Shown here one piece after another: positions 1 to 12,994 of a DNA stretch of 60,000 nucleotides; position 1 is the stretch's first letter; every line of letters begins with the position of its first letter. The notes beneath the pieces are model-generated. The model was not told the DNA's origin. It did not search any database and was given only the letters and a program-made list of their open reading frames with translations. Source of the stretch: Lingula anatina (taxonomy: Eukaryota; Brachiopoda; Lingulata; Lingulida; Lingulidae); the NCBI RefSeq assembly GCF_001039355.2, contig NW_019775412.1:126001-186000 (forward strand), given 5' to 3'. Both the position numbers and the translations under genes were made by a program.

Positions 1-374
1 AAAGCAAGTTTAAATGTACTATACCATCCGCACAAATATAAATAATTCGAATGGCATGGTGAATTGGCACTTGGTAGTTTCACGTACAATGAGTTGCCCT
101 ATTGTTAGTGCAAATACAGTAACAAATTTATGTGACCTTCATCGATGGTGTTTTGAATGCTTAAAGTCAACAGATTTAAGCAAATAGAGAGTGACCGATG
201 CGGGGTTTATCTCATTGATAGGTGTCTGCATAGCTTACGTTAAATCAAAGTTTGTAACTACAGTAGATCAAGGTCGCACGTTATGTTTTAACCCTTTCAT
301 CCATCTGTGGGTTGTCCAGTGCCTCGGACCAGTTCTAATTGTCGTGCCTGAGAAAATTATTTAAACCTCGCGAT

Positions 375-745
375 ATGAAGATCACTAAAATATCTGTTTA
401 TAAGGTTATTTTGCCTTTGAAAGACGGTCCTATTGTTTATGGCGATGGAAAAGTTAACGATAACTTTGACAGCACAGTAGTCAAAGTGGACACGGACGCT
501 GGAATCTCTGGATTTGGAGAGGTACGGAACGCTTTAGAAATAATGTTTCAGATTTGAAATCCGTTATGTATGCAAATTCTTATATTTCAATACATTTAAA
601 GACTTTACATGTACCTAATAAAGTATTGTCGCAATGTTAATATTGAGATAACCTTTACCGTTTTCTGCCACTTGCTGAACACCATATATGCCTTACTGGC
701 AGACTGCCGTCAGTAAAGGTTTACAGTGTACCCCAGGCTGATGGT

Positions 746-779
<34 letters not shown>

Positions 780-3700
780 GTAGGGGGGCGTCCCCCTTTA
801 CCCGTCTTTAAACATATTTGAAAAAAAGCAAACAAACAAAAGTAGAAATATGCAAAGAAGCAACGAAAAATAATTCTCGATATTATCCACCTACATGTAT
901 ATGTAGACTATGACTGGGTTCCCATACATCTGGATCGACCCAACTCCCTGGGGTTTACGCTAAATTGCTATCAGCTCAAGAGGCTTAAATGTCTGTCACG
1001 CCTACCAAATCAGCTAGGGGTAAAGATAATTCCCCCCCCCCCAACAGCTTTACTAGGCGTGACAGACGTTTAAGCTGGTTATTTTGATAGCAATTTAGTG
1101 AGACTCCCCAGGGAGATAAATCAATCCAAATATCTGTGGGAATGGTCCCTTTGTTTATGCACAGGCTTTGTTGACTTAAGCTATCCTGGGCAGTGTACGT
1201 GTACATATATATATAGAAACAATCCAAATCTCCCACGAACCGGTACTGGTACATTTACGCAGCAGCTTATCGGGTGCGCGGGAGGCTTTAGATCAACCAA
1301 AACGGACTGATTACGTTAATCAAAACACCGCCAAACTATTTTGGGTATTGAAGCGTTTTGCTTAAAGGGAAATCGCTGTTTGTTATAGGCGTGTCTTTTT
1401 TTATTCTCTAAATACAGCCAGATTTGTGGGAGATAAGAAGCATGGAAAACAAAAATGTCACGCTTAAATTGCAAAATGTTACAAATTAAAACACGAAGCA
1501 ATGAAGAAAAAAATGCCTATATCCCTATACTGCATAGGGAAAAGTACGGAGAACAAATAATGAGTATCAGGTGTGAACACATCTTAGCTTTTAAAATAAA
1601 ATTTTCCCTTCTTTGTGGTCAACCATTTTTTATTGTATGACACCTACATGTAAATTGGACATTTTTCTCTTTACTTAAAATACCATTACTGTTCAATTTA
1701 AAATTATCTTTTTAACTTTGTACTTTATTTATGGATTTAGGACTCTTATTAAATAAATAAATAAACAAACAAATATATAAATAAATAATAATAATAATAA
1801 TTAATTAAAGACCATTTCGTATCTTTTTTAATTTTTTATGTTCAAAAATGTTAACATCTTCAAATATACCGTTAACACAGATGTAGATGCCTGTTTTAAC
1901 ATGTCAGAACTGTTGCTGCCTCGTTGACAGGGATGTCCTTACGGCCCGAGCTACATGCCCTCCCACCCTAAGGGAATACTGGCCGGGCTGGAGGAACTGG
2001 GACCCCGCGTGCTGGGACTTGATCCTTTAGAAATAGGTGAGTTTATCCTTCACGGTAAGTGCCTTGTGCAGTGTGATTTCAACATAGGGGCAACCACGCT
2101 TTGGGGAGGAAAACCAGGCACCGCGTTATTGGAAACGGTAGAAGCGTGCCGAAGGGGTTTCCAGCAATCCCTGAGCATTTAGTGTAAAATCAGTAATGGT
2201 ACAGGCATTAAGAAAACGTGCAGTTTAAATGGCTACTGTGGAAAAAACTTGAACACGCGCGTACTGAAATGTGGTATTTGACTTTTACCCGAGCCTTTAA
2301 TAAAGCCATAAATTATGTAAATTGTACAGCACAATATTAGTCGATATACAAAATTAGGCGTTAATAAAAAAAAACTGAAATGTGCTAAAGAAAGAGTTCA
2401 TTTTCAGGAAAGATTAACACCATAATGGACTACCACCTCAAAGAACATTACGATGTTAAGTCCCCTATCGACATGGCCTGTTGGGATATACTGGGCAAGC
2501 ACAGCAAGCTGCCCCTCTGTACGCTGCTTGGCGGACGCTACGGAGAGTCGGTGAAACTACATTACCACGTGGGACAGAATACCCCGGAAAAAACCAGGGA
2601 AATTGTTACAAGGTTTAAAAACGAAGGGTTCGAGTGTTTCCAGGTGACCATTGCATTAATTATTTCCGTTTCAAAATATATGTGACGAGATGTTTAAAAC
2701 GGCCTAGATAAATAAATAAAATGCGGAAAAGGGAGTTACAATTTTTCCAAGTGGCATTAGCAATTTCTAATCTAACACGATTTATTTAAACTAAAGCGTA
2801 CGGATACACCTCAGATAACCATGGCAACCAAAGAGCGTAGTTGAACGGCCAAACGAAACATCAACAACTCCCAATAATATGACACTATTCATTACATTTC
2901 AGCTTAAAGTCGGCAGTAATCCCACACAAGACATTCAGAGGGTGCGCGAAATCCGCAAAATGCTGGATCCCTCAAACATACTCATGGTGGACCCAAACAC
3001 CGCCTGGCTTCCCCATCAGGCCATACGCTTTGCCAACGCCGTCCAGGATCTAGACGTGTACTTGGAGCAGCCGTGTGCCAGCTACGAGGAGAACCTGCAC
3101 GTGCGCAGATACACCAACCTGCCGTTTATCCTGGACGAAAGCACGGTCGACGTGGTCCGTCTGATGCAAGGAGGATTGGGTCAAGTGGCCCAGGGGGTGG
3201 TGCTGAAGATGGGCAGGCTAGGGGGTGTGACCAAAACTAAACAAGTATGAACAAAGTCGAATGTTTAATTCTCGTACATATGCGTCAGACTTTTCGAATA
3301 GCAAATTGTTAGCGGTGTGACAGGAATGGTATTCCGCTAGGAACAGTGGCCCCCAATTTTTGTACAGATGAAATCAATCCCATATACTCACCCAATACTG
3401 TGATTAACCCTAGACTGTAGTTAACATATGGGACCCGGACTTTCATTCGTAGGACTACCATTCCTGTCACACCGACTGTAAATAATACCAAACGGATGTC
3501 ATATTCTAGTTTTAATCTCTTCAGGCAAGGGACCTGTGTGTCAACCTTGGCATCGCTGCCAGAATTGAAGACCCCTGGGGAGGTGAAATCGCTTCTGCAG
3601 CCATTGCCCACCTGGCCCACAGCACCCCGGAAAAATACCGCATACCGTCTATAGATCTCAATAACTACAACTCTGTACGTTGACTACTGTGCTTTTTATT

Positions 3701-4050
3701 TTTATTACTTTTTTTCTGGTCATGATTTTTTTCATTTTATTGTGTTTTACCCCACCTATGTTCCTTTCCCTCTTATTCATTGATTAACTTGATAATGAAT
3801 GACAATGACACTTCATTTTTACCCTTTCATTTGTGTAAAATGATTTAAGATCAATCAATATAAGCATATCGTCTACTGAATACCATTTAAAAGAAGAACC
3901 CTGAACGCACACGTTTGTCATATTCTTCAGGTTAAGATTGCTGAAGGCGGACCAGTGAGAGTGAATGGAACAATAGCCGCCAATAAAGGTCCCGGATTGG
4001 GAATTACCCCCTGCATGGATGTCCTCGGTGATCCTGTTCTCACAATGTAG
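375..4050 (+). CDS. Mandelate racemase/muconate lactonizing enzyme (enolase superfamily) protein, hydroxyproline/proline-betaine-like
   Basis: Six exons (375-521, 1931-2036, 2408-2643, 2903-3244, 3525-3674, 3931-4050) with GT-AG junctions join into one 1,101-nt frame (366 aa), the usual length for this family. Visible are an MLE N-terminal domain starting MKITKISVYK and a TIM-barrel domain with catalytic lysines K165 (LKVG) and K265 (VVLKMGRLGG). The probable Mg2+ ligands are D193 (MVDPNTAW), E218 (YLEQPC) and D241 (LDES). The position two residues before K165, often Lys in the family's KxK motif, is Gln163. The segment DPWGGEIASAAIAHLA resembles bacterial cis-3-hydroxyproline dehydratases and proline-betaine/hydroxyproline-betaine epimerases as I recall them, so a cyclic imino acid or betaine substrate is inferred, not shown. 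Members abstract a proton alpha to a carboxylate. The start is the first ATG that gives the conserved N-terminus. An AATAAA lies at 4261. The next gene converges on it. Confidence 0.9.
749..778 (+). repeat. Homopolymer G run (30)
   Basis: Thirty consecutive G in MLE-family intron 1; length is uncertain in any assembly. Similar C runs are at 32412-32436 and 41993-42019. Confidence 0.9.
912..1147. mobile_element. Foldback MITE, family A, copy 1
   Basis: Begins GACTGGGTTCCCATAC and ends GTGGGAATGGTC, imperfect inverted ends. Interior inverted segments include GCTAAATTGCTATCAGCT with TGATAGCAATTTAGTGA, and CTGTCACGCCTA with TAGGCGTGACAG. It lies in intron 1 of the MLE-family gene. The same layout recurs at 15257 and 32001. 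No clear target duplication was seen. Confidence 0.75.
3313..3474. mobile_element. Short inverted-repeat element in MLE-family intron 4
   Basis: A perfect 19-bp inverted repeat (CGGTGTGACAGGAATGGTA at 3313-3331; its complement at 3456-3474) encloses 124 bp of non-coding sequence. It looks like a MITE; no target duplication is obvious. Confidence 0.6.
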
Positions 4051-4260
4051 TGCGTGTACATGTGCACGATATCTTCAAAATGACCCTTTTTCTCCCTGAA
4101 GTTGTTCTTTAATTTTAATATTTGAAGGCGCCACAAAGTATCACAATACCAAAAAAGACTTCATCTTTGATTAAAAACACCATAACCAGCGCGTGAGATT
4201 TGCGAAGTATAAAGTGTGTGCAACCCTACATTAACTCTGCCGCCATACCTTATACCATCT

Positions 4261-4266
4261 AATAAA
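4261..4266 (+). terminator. Candidate polyadenylation signal of the MLE-family gene
   Basis: AATAAA 211 nt after the stop at 4050, in the gap between the two convergent genes. Confidence 0.5.
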
Positions 4267-4521
4267 ATTGAAAAAAAAATATTTAAAAAAATTTGATTTT
4301 TTGAACGATGCTCAATAATCTGATCATCCACTAGTAGGCAACCAACAGCAGATACTGACAGATTGAAATTGAGCACCTGCGTTCTACACACAATATGAAT
4401 CGTCACTAGATTTGTTAATAATCATTAGGTTTCCTGTCGAAATCTCAAAATATAGATATACATTAAGTATCAACGTCCCTTAACTGAATTGTGCATATAC
4501 TCCAATGAAAGGGAGTCATCA

Positions 4522-4528
4522 TTTATTA
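4522..4528 (-). terminator. Polyadenylation signal overlapping the XDH-like stop codon
   Basis: The minus strand reads TAATAAA: the TAA stop is also the start of an AATAAA hexamer. If used, the 3' UTR would be only about 10-30 nt. Confidence 0.4.
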
Positions 4529-7500
4529 TGCGTTGACGAACCAAGGTTTGAATGTGCCAGGCTCACTGGGTGGAAACTGAAAAAGGAATACTTATCATTA
4601 CAATGTACTGTTACTTTTATTAAATTTTAAGTTAAATAACTTAACAGACGACTAGGACAGAACTCAAACACTGCAATTACATGTATCTGTGTCTGAACAT
4701 TACGACTACGACTTCTACTGGGTACTACAGCCAGCGAATCGAGGGGTGAGTGAGAAATATGCTGAGAAATATCATTGGATTTACTAGCTCGAAATAAAAT
4801 GTATTGTTTATTGTGTAATTTCATACGATGTAAGAACGCGTCATAAGTTTTTGCGTATCAGTTAATCTAAGGACAAAATGATTTAATAGTTGGTACCTGT
4901 TTGGTGAACTGATCCTCGCACGCCATTCTGATTCTCTCTGACGTAGCTGGACTGTCCAATCGAAACGTTCGTGACTTGCCAGCGTCTGCACGCGCAGAAC
5001 TTATTGCATCCTTAATGGCATAAAAGACTGACGCTGCTAACATCAGGGGAGGCTCGCCAACACCCTGATTGAATGACATGAAACAGAAATAAAAAACATA
5101 ATTCTACAAATTATATAGCAAGATTGCTGAAGTATATTGATAATGATAATGAAAAAGGGAGCTTTCATGAATTTAATAATGAGGAATGAGCAAGAGCGTT
5201 ATGTTATTTCAACAATGTGATATTTCAGCATCATTTCAATATTTTGATCTTTGTTCCACAAGATCTAGAACAACCAAGATGTTCTTACCTTAGAGGAATA
5301 TATCGCTCTTGGATTCGAAGCCCCCTTCAGGAAAGAAACATTGAACACTCCTGGAATATCACCACATCCGGGTATCTTATAACTTCCGGGACCTCGGTTG
5401 AGAAGGCTTCCTTCAGGAGAATATTTGAGGTGTTCCAGCGTGACAAACCCGTAACCCTTTAAAAGTGAAGCAACCATAAGGGGTTGTATGTACCGGTATT
5501 AAACTTTTAAATATACTTTGATCCAAGGAAACTAAACAAGGTGTCTGACAAATGATAATAAACATTAGATACCATTAGGAAACACCATTTACCATAACGC
5601 AGCATTCCAACAGCACATGTTTTTTAATAAATGTAATATGGCCCTGATTTAGGTCAGTTAATGGATGATGTATCTTGATTTATAATTCTCAAGAAGCCTG
5701 TATACAGTGACTATAACTGAAAATGGGGTAAAATCGACTCTCTCACACTATATCTTAGTACCCATACAATTACAATTTACTCAACAGGCTGTTTAATTAC
5801 GAATGCCAACTACAAGAGGATAAATCAATCCTTGTGCGCACCCAGCCACTTACACTGAGGTAAGTCTCGGGTCGTTATGCTGGTTTCTTTCTGACTACGT
5901 TTACAAGTGGCACATAAGGCCTGCTGGTATATCTTGTAGTACACACCAAGTTTGGTCAACCCAATGAAAACAAGCCTAAATATAGACGCACCCACACACA
6001 GGTGCGCAAACTAATCTTAATTACCTGCAGAAAGGCCCCCTCTATCTGGCCGATGTCAATCATTGGGTTCAAGCTCTTCCCCACGTCCATGACAATATCT
6101 GTTCGCCGCACCTGAAATTATGCCATTCCAAAGTTGGACTATTACTATTACCCGAAGCAAAATAGTTATAAACTCTTTGTGTTTTGTCTTGCAAAATTAA
6201 AAAAAAAAAAATATTCCTCTGGTTTGATAATTGATACATTGTACATACTAAAATATAAGACGGTAAAGGCTTATTGTATTATCTTCCATTGCCATCTTAT
6301 AATTCAAATGTATAGATTAGTGCCCCATCCTACAACGGGCTTGCAACCGCTGGGAGAAGGAATTTTGCCCCCCTCATTCCATTTGAGTGGGGCTTTGACA
6401 ATATTTGACAGCCAATATGGAATTCAGTCATCAGTAGCTTTTTTTTTTGTTTCTCTTGTTTCACATTTATGAGACTGGACCAAATTTCGTTCCGAAAAGC
6501 AGTCTCATTCGGAAGCCCAAAGTGAAACAGCTTTTTAAAACACGGCATATTCACCAAATAATCTCAACAATTTGAACACTTAAAGAAAATCCTTTCTGCG
6601 TGGAATCGAGGCAATATCTTTTAAAGAAAAAACAGCGCATACATACCACGTGACTTCCGGTCAGGCAGTCTATCTCCACTTCTGTGCACGCGGCGCCAAA
6701 GGTGAAGTAATTGAACCTCATCCCAGTATTGGTTTTGGGATCGTAGCCAACATCTGGGGTCCTGGATAGGGGATGAAATACGCTGCTTAATACGCTGTTT
6801 AAAAATTAGTTTCAAAATAAAAGAATGGTCAGCTGTTAACGTGCAATTCGCAGAAAAACGAATTTATAATGTGTTGTGGCATGTTGTTTCACAAGTCTAG
6901 AATTGTCCGAAAATACCTTTGAGATTCCTAGAGGCGCAAAGTGTTTTGTTTTGTGAGATGGAGGTATGCACATTCACGACGTCTAACGAAGGCGCGTGTA
7001 TTGATACGAATTTGACTTAAACCAATACTTACTTATAGAACCCTGTGGTAGAAAGACTGACTCTATCCATGTACGCCGCTCTAACCTTTAATTTGACAAG
7101 ATTATATTGTCATTGAAAAGGACAATGTAGTTAAGATTTTGTGGAATATCTTGGGCAATTGTATTCATAAGCTTCAATGGGCGTAACATCTTAAAGAACA
7201 ACTTAAATCTAACATTATGTGAAACAACGTGTTGATCAGGAAAATTGGCTTGTTCACAGAAACTGTGAAATTCAAGTTGATTGTTTTTTCTAGACATAAT
7301 AAGGTGACAGCTTATGAAAGAGAGAATATAAAAACATGGCTTTGAGAAGAACCATGTTAATTTGGCATAAATGTCTCACCCAGTCTTCCCAAGCGCCGTC
7401 AGGGTTGGCATCTATATACGGCTCCAATCTGTCCATAATTATCTCACAGCCTCTCTGAAATTGCAAAGAGAAGGGGAAAGACTAAATCATCATACCACTT

Positions 7501-8612
7501 ATATTGCTATTACGTCATCAATACTAAATATGCATATGCACATGTACATACTCAATATTAACGCTTATTTTTCTCTACTAAAATTCCTCTTTTAAGCATC
7601 TGCTGCTGGTTGCAGAGGGAAATTGTTCAAAAAAGTTCCAATACAACCAGACATGCCCAAGGTTTACGGGTGTTTTTTATATGCTCAACGCATGATCTTA
7701 CCAAGACGGCCATGCCAAAGATGTCGGAACAGGAGCTTGCTCCAGAGACGGTGGCATTGGGAACAAGACTGGTGCTTGTCTCGCTAATGTGGATCTTTGA
7801 TACGGGGATTTTCAACACTCTGCTGGCAATCTGAAGATGTATAGTAAGAATGATCAAATACAGCTTTTCCTAATGTCAAACACTTTGGAAATTGAAAGTG
7901 AAAGTGCTTTTCGCAGTTTTGAGCTGATTACACCTTTGCTTTCAGGGGACAAAGGAAACACTCACGTGTTTGTTCAAGATGAAAGAATCTATTTTAATTA
8001 TTATGCACTAAATTGATCCTATGTTGCCCTTGCCTGTATAAGCTTAGTGTGAAGACCTTGTCCCATCTCTGTCCCTCCGTGTGTGATCAAGACGGAACCG
8101 TCGCCTTGGTAAACGTGTATTAGCGCAGCCCCCTGCAAAGAGAAATCCGTCCATTAGTTCTCCGTACATTGGCCTCGTTCTCGTTCTGGCTAATCTAAAC
8201 TTTAAAAAATTGAAATGAAAATAAACTACTATAACCACTGCTGAATGGCAATTTTATTGTTATTTATAATTATATGTACATTATTGTTTATGGTTTCTTC
8301 AAAAACAAATGTTTTATTTATCTTTGGTGGACCTAAAGGCCCCTATTTATTTATTTATTTATTTATTTATTTATAACACAAGTCCTCTGTCCGTCAAATA
8401 CCTGGTCTAAGAATCCTGAGCCTCCATAGGAAACCCCGTATTTTGTGGGAGTGATGGCGATTCCCCTTTTCTTCCAACGATTTTCGCTAAAAACAGTTTT
8501 TAAATTAAAAGTGTTATATTTTCGCTCTTTAAAATATTTTGTATGTGCCTCGTGCCATTCTGCCACAGACTTCACTGCATGACTTCAAGTTAAGGAAAAT
8601 TGATATGATGGA

Positions 8613-8648
<36 letters not shown>

Positions 8649-10126
8649 TATAATAATAATAATAATAATGAAATGAAATAAAATATAAGATAAGTAAAAT
8701 AAATCAAAATAATTTTAAACTCAAAGGACACTCAAATGCACAATCATATAAAAATCAGAAATAATTCAGTAATTAATAGAAAAAACCCAGCGTGATCAAA
8801 CGCATTGCCATTTACACAATTTAAGCTTCATCTACCTATTGAATACGTCGACTTCAGTCCTCCGAGTTACATAGTTGCTCTGTTCCAGCAGCTGATCCAA
8901 GCAGCCTTGCAGGTTGCAGTTGGTCACGTGTTGGTTGTAATGCGTCAAGCCATTTTCTTTGTACATATTCAGTGCTTGCAACTTCATCAGGGACAGCAAT
9001 AACAGCAATGTTTTTTTAGGATTTTTCGACACAAGTGTGTAAATATCAAGAGAGATATATCAAAACAGCAGAATGTACAGGAAAAAATCACCCTCTGTGA
9101 CGGTTTGTTTTAAAGTACAAACAAATAGACACAACAAGTTTCTGAAAATTCATATATTGAAAAATTATAACATTTTAATCACGAAATCTAATTGATGGTG
9201 CTTTATAAAACACACTACTTCAGGTAAAAAACTTGCATATTTAGAGTTTACCTCCAATGGTGCAATATCAAGGTAGGCGGCAACGTCAAACATTACGTTT
9301 TCACTGACAAATATACCCTGGGGTGAGCCATACCCCCTAAAGGCAGCGTTCGACGGCAAATTTGTCTTGCAGATGATACCAGTGACCCTCATATTAGGGA
9401 TAAAGTAACTACCGTCCACATTAACCATGGCTTTGTCGAGAACCTGTCCAAAACGAGATACTGATATTTTGATATTGATGAACATTTTAACCAGATATTT
9501 GATACAGGTCTGAATATAATACAACTTCTTGAAAACGCCCTTCCATGGTACGTCGCTTAAAAACTGCATCATTGCTTCATTAAATCTATAAAATATTAAT
9601 TCGAAGTTCTCCTAATAAAAGAGTTTGCTGGTGCCAATGTGTCAGTAGGTCTACATGTACCAAAAATTCGTAGAAGAAAAACACGTACCCCGACTGATGC
9701 CTCGGTGGAATGACCTGCGTTTGAGTACAGTGTCACGTCTAATGCCTCCAGGCGTCCTTCCTTGCTGAACCCCACCTAATGAAAAAAAAAGATGATCACA
9801 GTATAAAATACACGGAGGCGATAGCAGAATACTGCACAGAGTCTAGCTTAAGCTTATCACAGTTTATAGCTTATCTAAGAATAACCATCGCCAATAATAT
9901 GACGCCCAGTAACAAATACAAACTGTTTGTCCACATTGTAAATTGAATTTGTCATGTTTGAGAAATATTGAATGGTATAACAGGTACTCTGACACGTATC
10001 TTTGGAGATGTATCTCCCCCTCTCTCCTTCAATCACAAATTTATTTAACCACATCAGATATGATTCCACACACACACAGACACACACACACACACACACA
10101 CACTTAAAGACAAAAACACACACGCC

Positions 10127-10170
<44 letters not shown>

Positions 10171-12950
10171 CAGCTACAGCACTGTACCTTGTATTTTCCC
10201 AAGAACGGATGTCTCCCTCCAGAAATAAGCATGTCTTCGTGACGGTCCAGCATACAACGCACTGGACGATTAAATCTGGAAGATCAACACAGTTTTTTTT
10301 AAGAAAATATTAGACATTACGTCATAATAGGCATAGAGCATGGCGATCATATCACACGAGTTTAAATGTATAAAAGTAGATGCATCCAACCAACTCATTT
10401 TACATAGAAGTCGAGTTACAAGTACTTAAATTTTCTGTAAGTGGCGTGCTATTAATTAGTTTCTTTAATATTTTGACATTTCATACTTTGTAATACGGAC
10501 ACTACGTGAAAAACTCACTTCTTAGCCGCTATCAGGACTGGCAACATGACAACAAACGCTCGCGTTTGTTTACCTCCAAAACCACCCCCTGAAATAAAAC
10601 AGAGAAAGCAAATAACCGTAACTGCATGGTAGGCTTGAGAATCTCCGAAATATATAGACTTGTAATAAAGAAACATTCTTATACTTTGAAAACAAAAGCT
10701 CTTTCGTCAACTTCCCTTAACTTAATTAATAAAAGGAAAGTTGGGCATAAAACACGCGTTAACTCTAGCGTAGGCCTTGTTTTAAATTATAGTGAAATTC
10801 AGGTGGACTTGCCTATCCTCTTGACCCGGATGTTGATCCTATTAGCAGGAACGCCAAGGGCCTCGGCAGCCACTGCCTAGAAAGTTTACAGCAGAAATAA
10901 TAATTAAGCCCGACATTCACATGCACATATAAAGAAGATATAAATCTGAAACGAAATTTTAGAAAACCACTTGCTCCTCAATGTGCCACAACCGAAGCCG
11001 TTAGACCTTCAACAAGATTAGGAATGACACCAAACAATACAACAACCAAAAATAACATAGAATGGGATTTATCATCACTGAAACTAATATCAGTAAAACA
11101 CTTTTAATGATTCGGGGCTTAACATATATAAGCAATCAGGGATCGATCTACCTGTGCAAAATGTGGCGCCTGTGTGGCACAAAACACCTCCATCTCGCCA
11201 TCTTCTCCCCTGGGTACAGCACGCGTCACGTGCGTCTCCAGATAAAAGTGCGACTGACCACTCATTCTCAACTCCCCTTCCAACACGTGATCCGACTGAC
11301 CAAAGCCCTTGTCCAGGTCACCCTTTACGATTGTCCTTCCTCCTGGGAAGAAAGACTCCGCCTTTATAGCATCCTGTGTAGTAAATTTCACATTTAATAT
11401 ATTTGTTACATTTATTATACGCTTGCTTATGAATTTGAGAATTTAATGAAACTGTAATAATTTATTTTTACTGCATTTGTAAAACATATCTGGTAAAATC
11501 TGGAAAGCTGCTTTTCTGTTGAGATGTAAAACGTTGCCATTTGGAACTCTAAAAACCTTTGCACATTAGCTCAGGTCGTTGCAAGAATTAACAGATATAA
11601 TGACTATTAAAATAGGAATCGACGTAATAAAAGAGCCTAACTTACCTCTATCGTTAAAACAGCAGGTAGCTCCTTGTACTCAACTTTCACTTTCTTGGCT
11701 GCTCTCTGAGACTGGATTCTGGAATTGGCGACTATGGCTCCAATCACCTGGCCGATACAATGGACCTATAGAAGATGAGACGGGCTGTCAGAATATAATG
11801 GAGATTAGCGGTCTGTGTACCTAGTTGCTGATCTCCGTGTTTCCCATTCCGTATTATGTAGGAGCATCTTTTTATTGATTAATTGATAAAAGTACCTGAT
11901 GTCGATAGTATCCCCTGAAATGTACATGATGTTCTAAAAACTGGTCAGAGGGAAATTCATTTTGGTATGGTAAATCCCGTATAGAGTACCTTTAAACTGC
12001 AGACGTAAAAAGTTACATACTTTTTACGATGCTGTGCAACAACTGCCGTATCTGTAACAATGATTCATACCTCTTCTGAAGCAAATATCTCATCCTCATT
12101 CACCGGGCGTTTGATATTTGATCCCGGGACGTCTTTGTGGCACAGAAATGCATGCACTCCTGGCATGGCCAAAGCTTCATTGGCGTCAATACTTAGGATC
12201 TTGGCGTGAGCTTTGGTGCTAGTGACCAAAGTCAGGAAAAGTTCACCTGGAAGAACAAGGCCATGTTCTGAATGACTGTGAGTTGTCATATCTGTCTTTA
12301 AACAAAAATTGAGAAGTACAGTAGACCCCGTAAGGTTCTTTTGTTGCCTGGTGATATTCCATAACCTTGATAATATCAATATCACAAACTTTTTGATTTT
12401 GATTCTAATTCACTATAAGCATTTCACAGAATTAGGAGTCTATGAGAAAGAAATGAAATGAAACCGATATTATCGCATTGTAAATAGCTTTGCCAGCTAA
12501 ATGAATTTTCGTCTATATGTTTTTTTTTAGATAACAATTTTACGGGTCATAAAAGATGTGCCGAAAGACGGATTAGTGTCTTTGCATGAGACACTTTCTA
12601 GTCCATACCGTCTGCGCATGGCATATCATCATAATACTGCGCCTCTCCTGTGGTTTGCTGAACGCTGGACATGGTGGGCATTGGGCGTCCCACGGCATCG
12701 TCAAGTGACTGGTCGTCTGGCACATCCTCGTACACCTGAGTGCTTCGGCTTGGGTCTCTGTGAAACACGTGAGTGGCACTCATGTCAGAGGAGAGGACCT
12801 TGGGCGCAGGTTGCCCTTGCTGCCAAAAAGTCAAGGAATGGAGAATGGCTTTAAAAAACTTTTCTTTATTACAATCTTTTGACACATTCCGATTTGATAT
12901 TTCATAAAATCAATCAATAACTTTTCATGGTGTTTTGCATTTGAGAGAGC

Positions 12951-12994
<44 letters not shown>

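Noticed and set aside
985-1310. Frames of 70-90 codons on both strands
   Set aside because: They lie within the foldback MITE and its flank and have no conserved features.
9875-10313. Long frames rich in VCVCVC or THTHTH
   Set aside because: They are translations of the (CA)n repeat inside an XDH-like intron.
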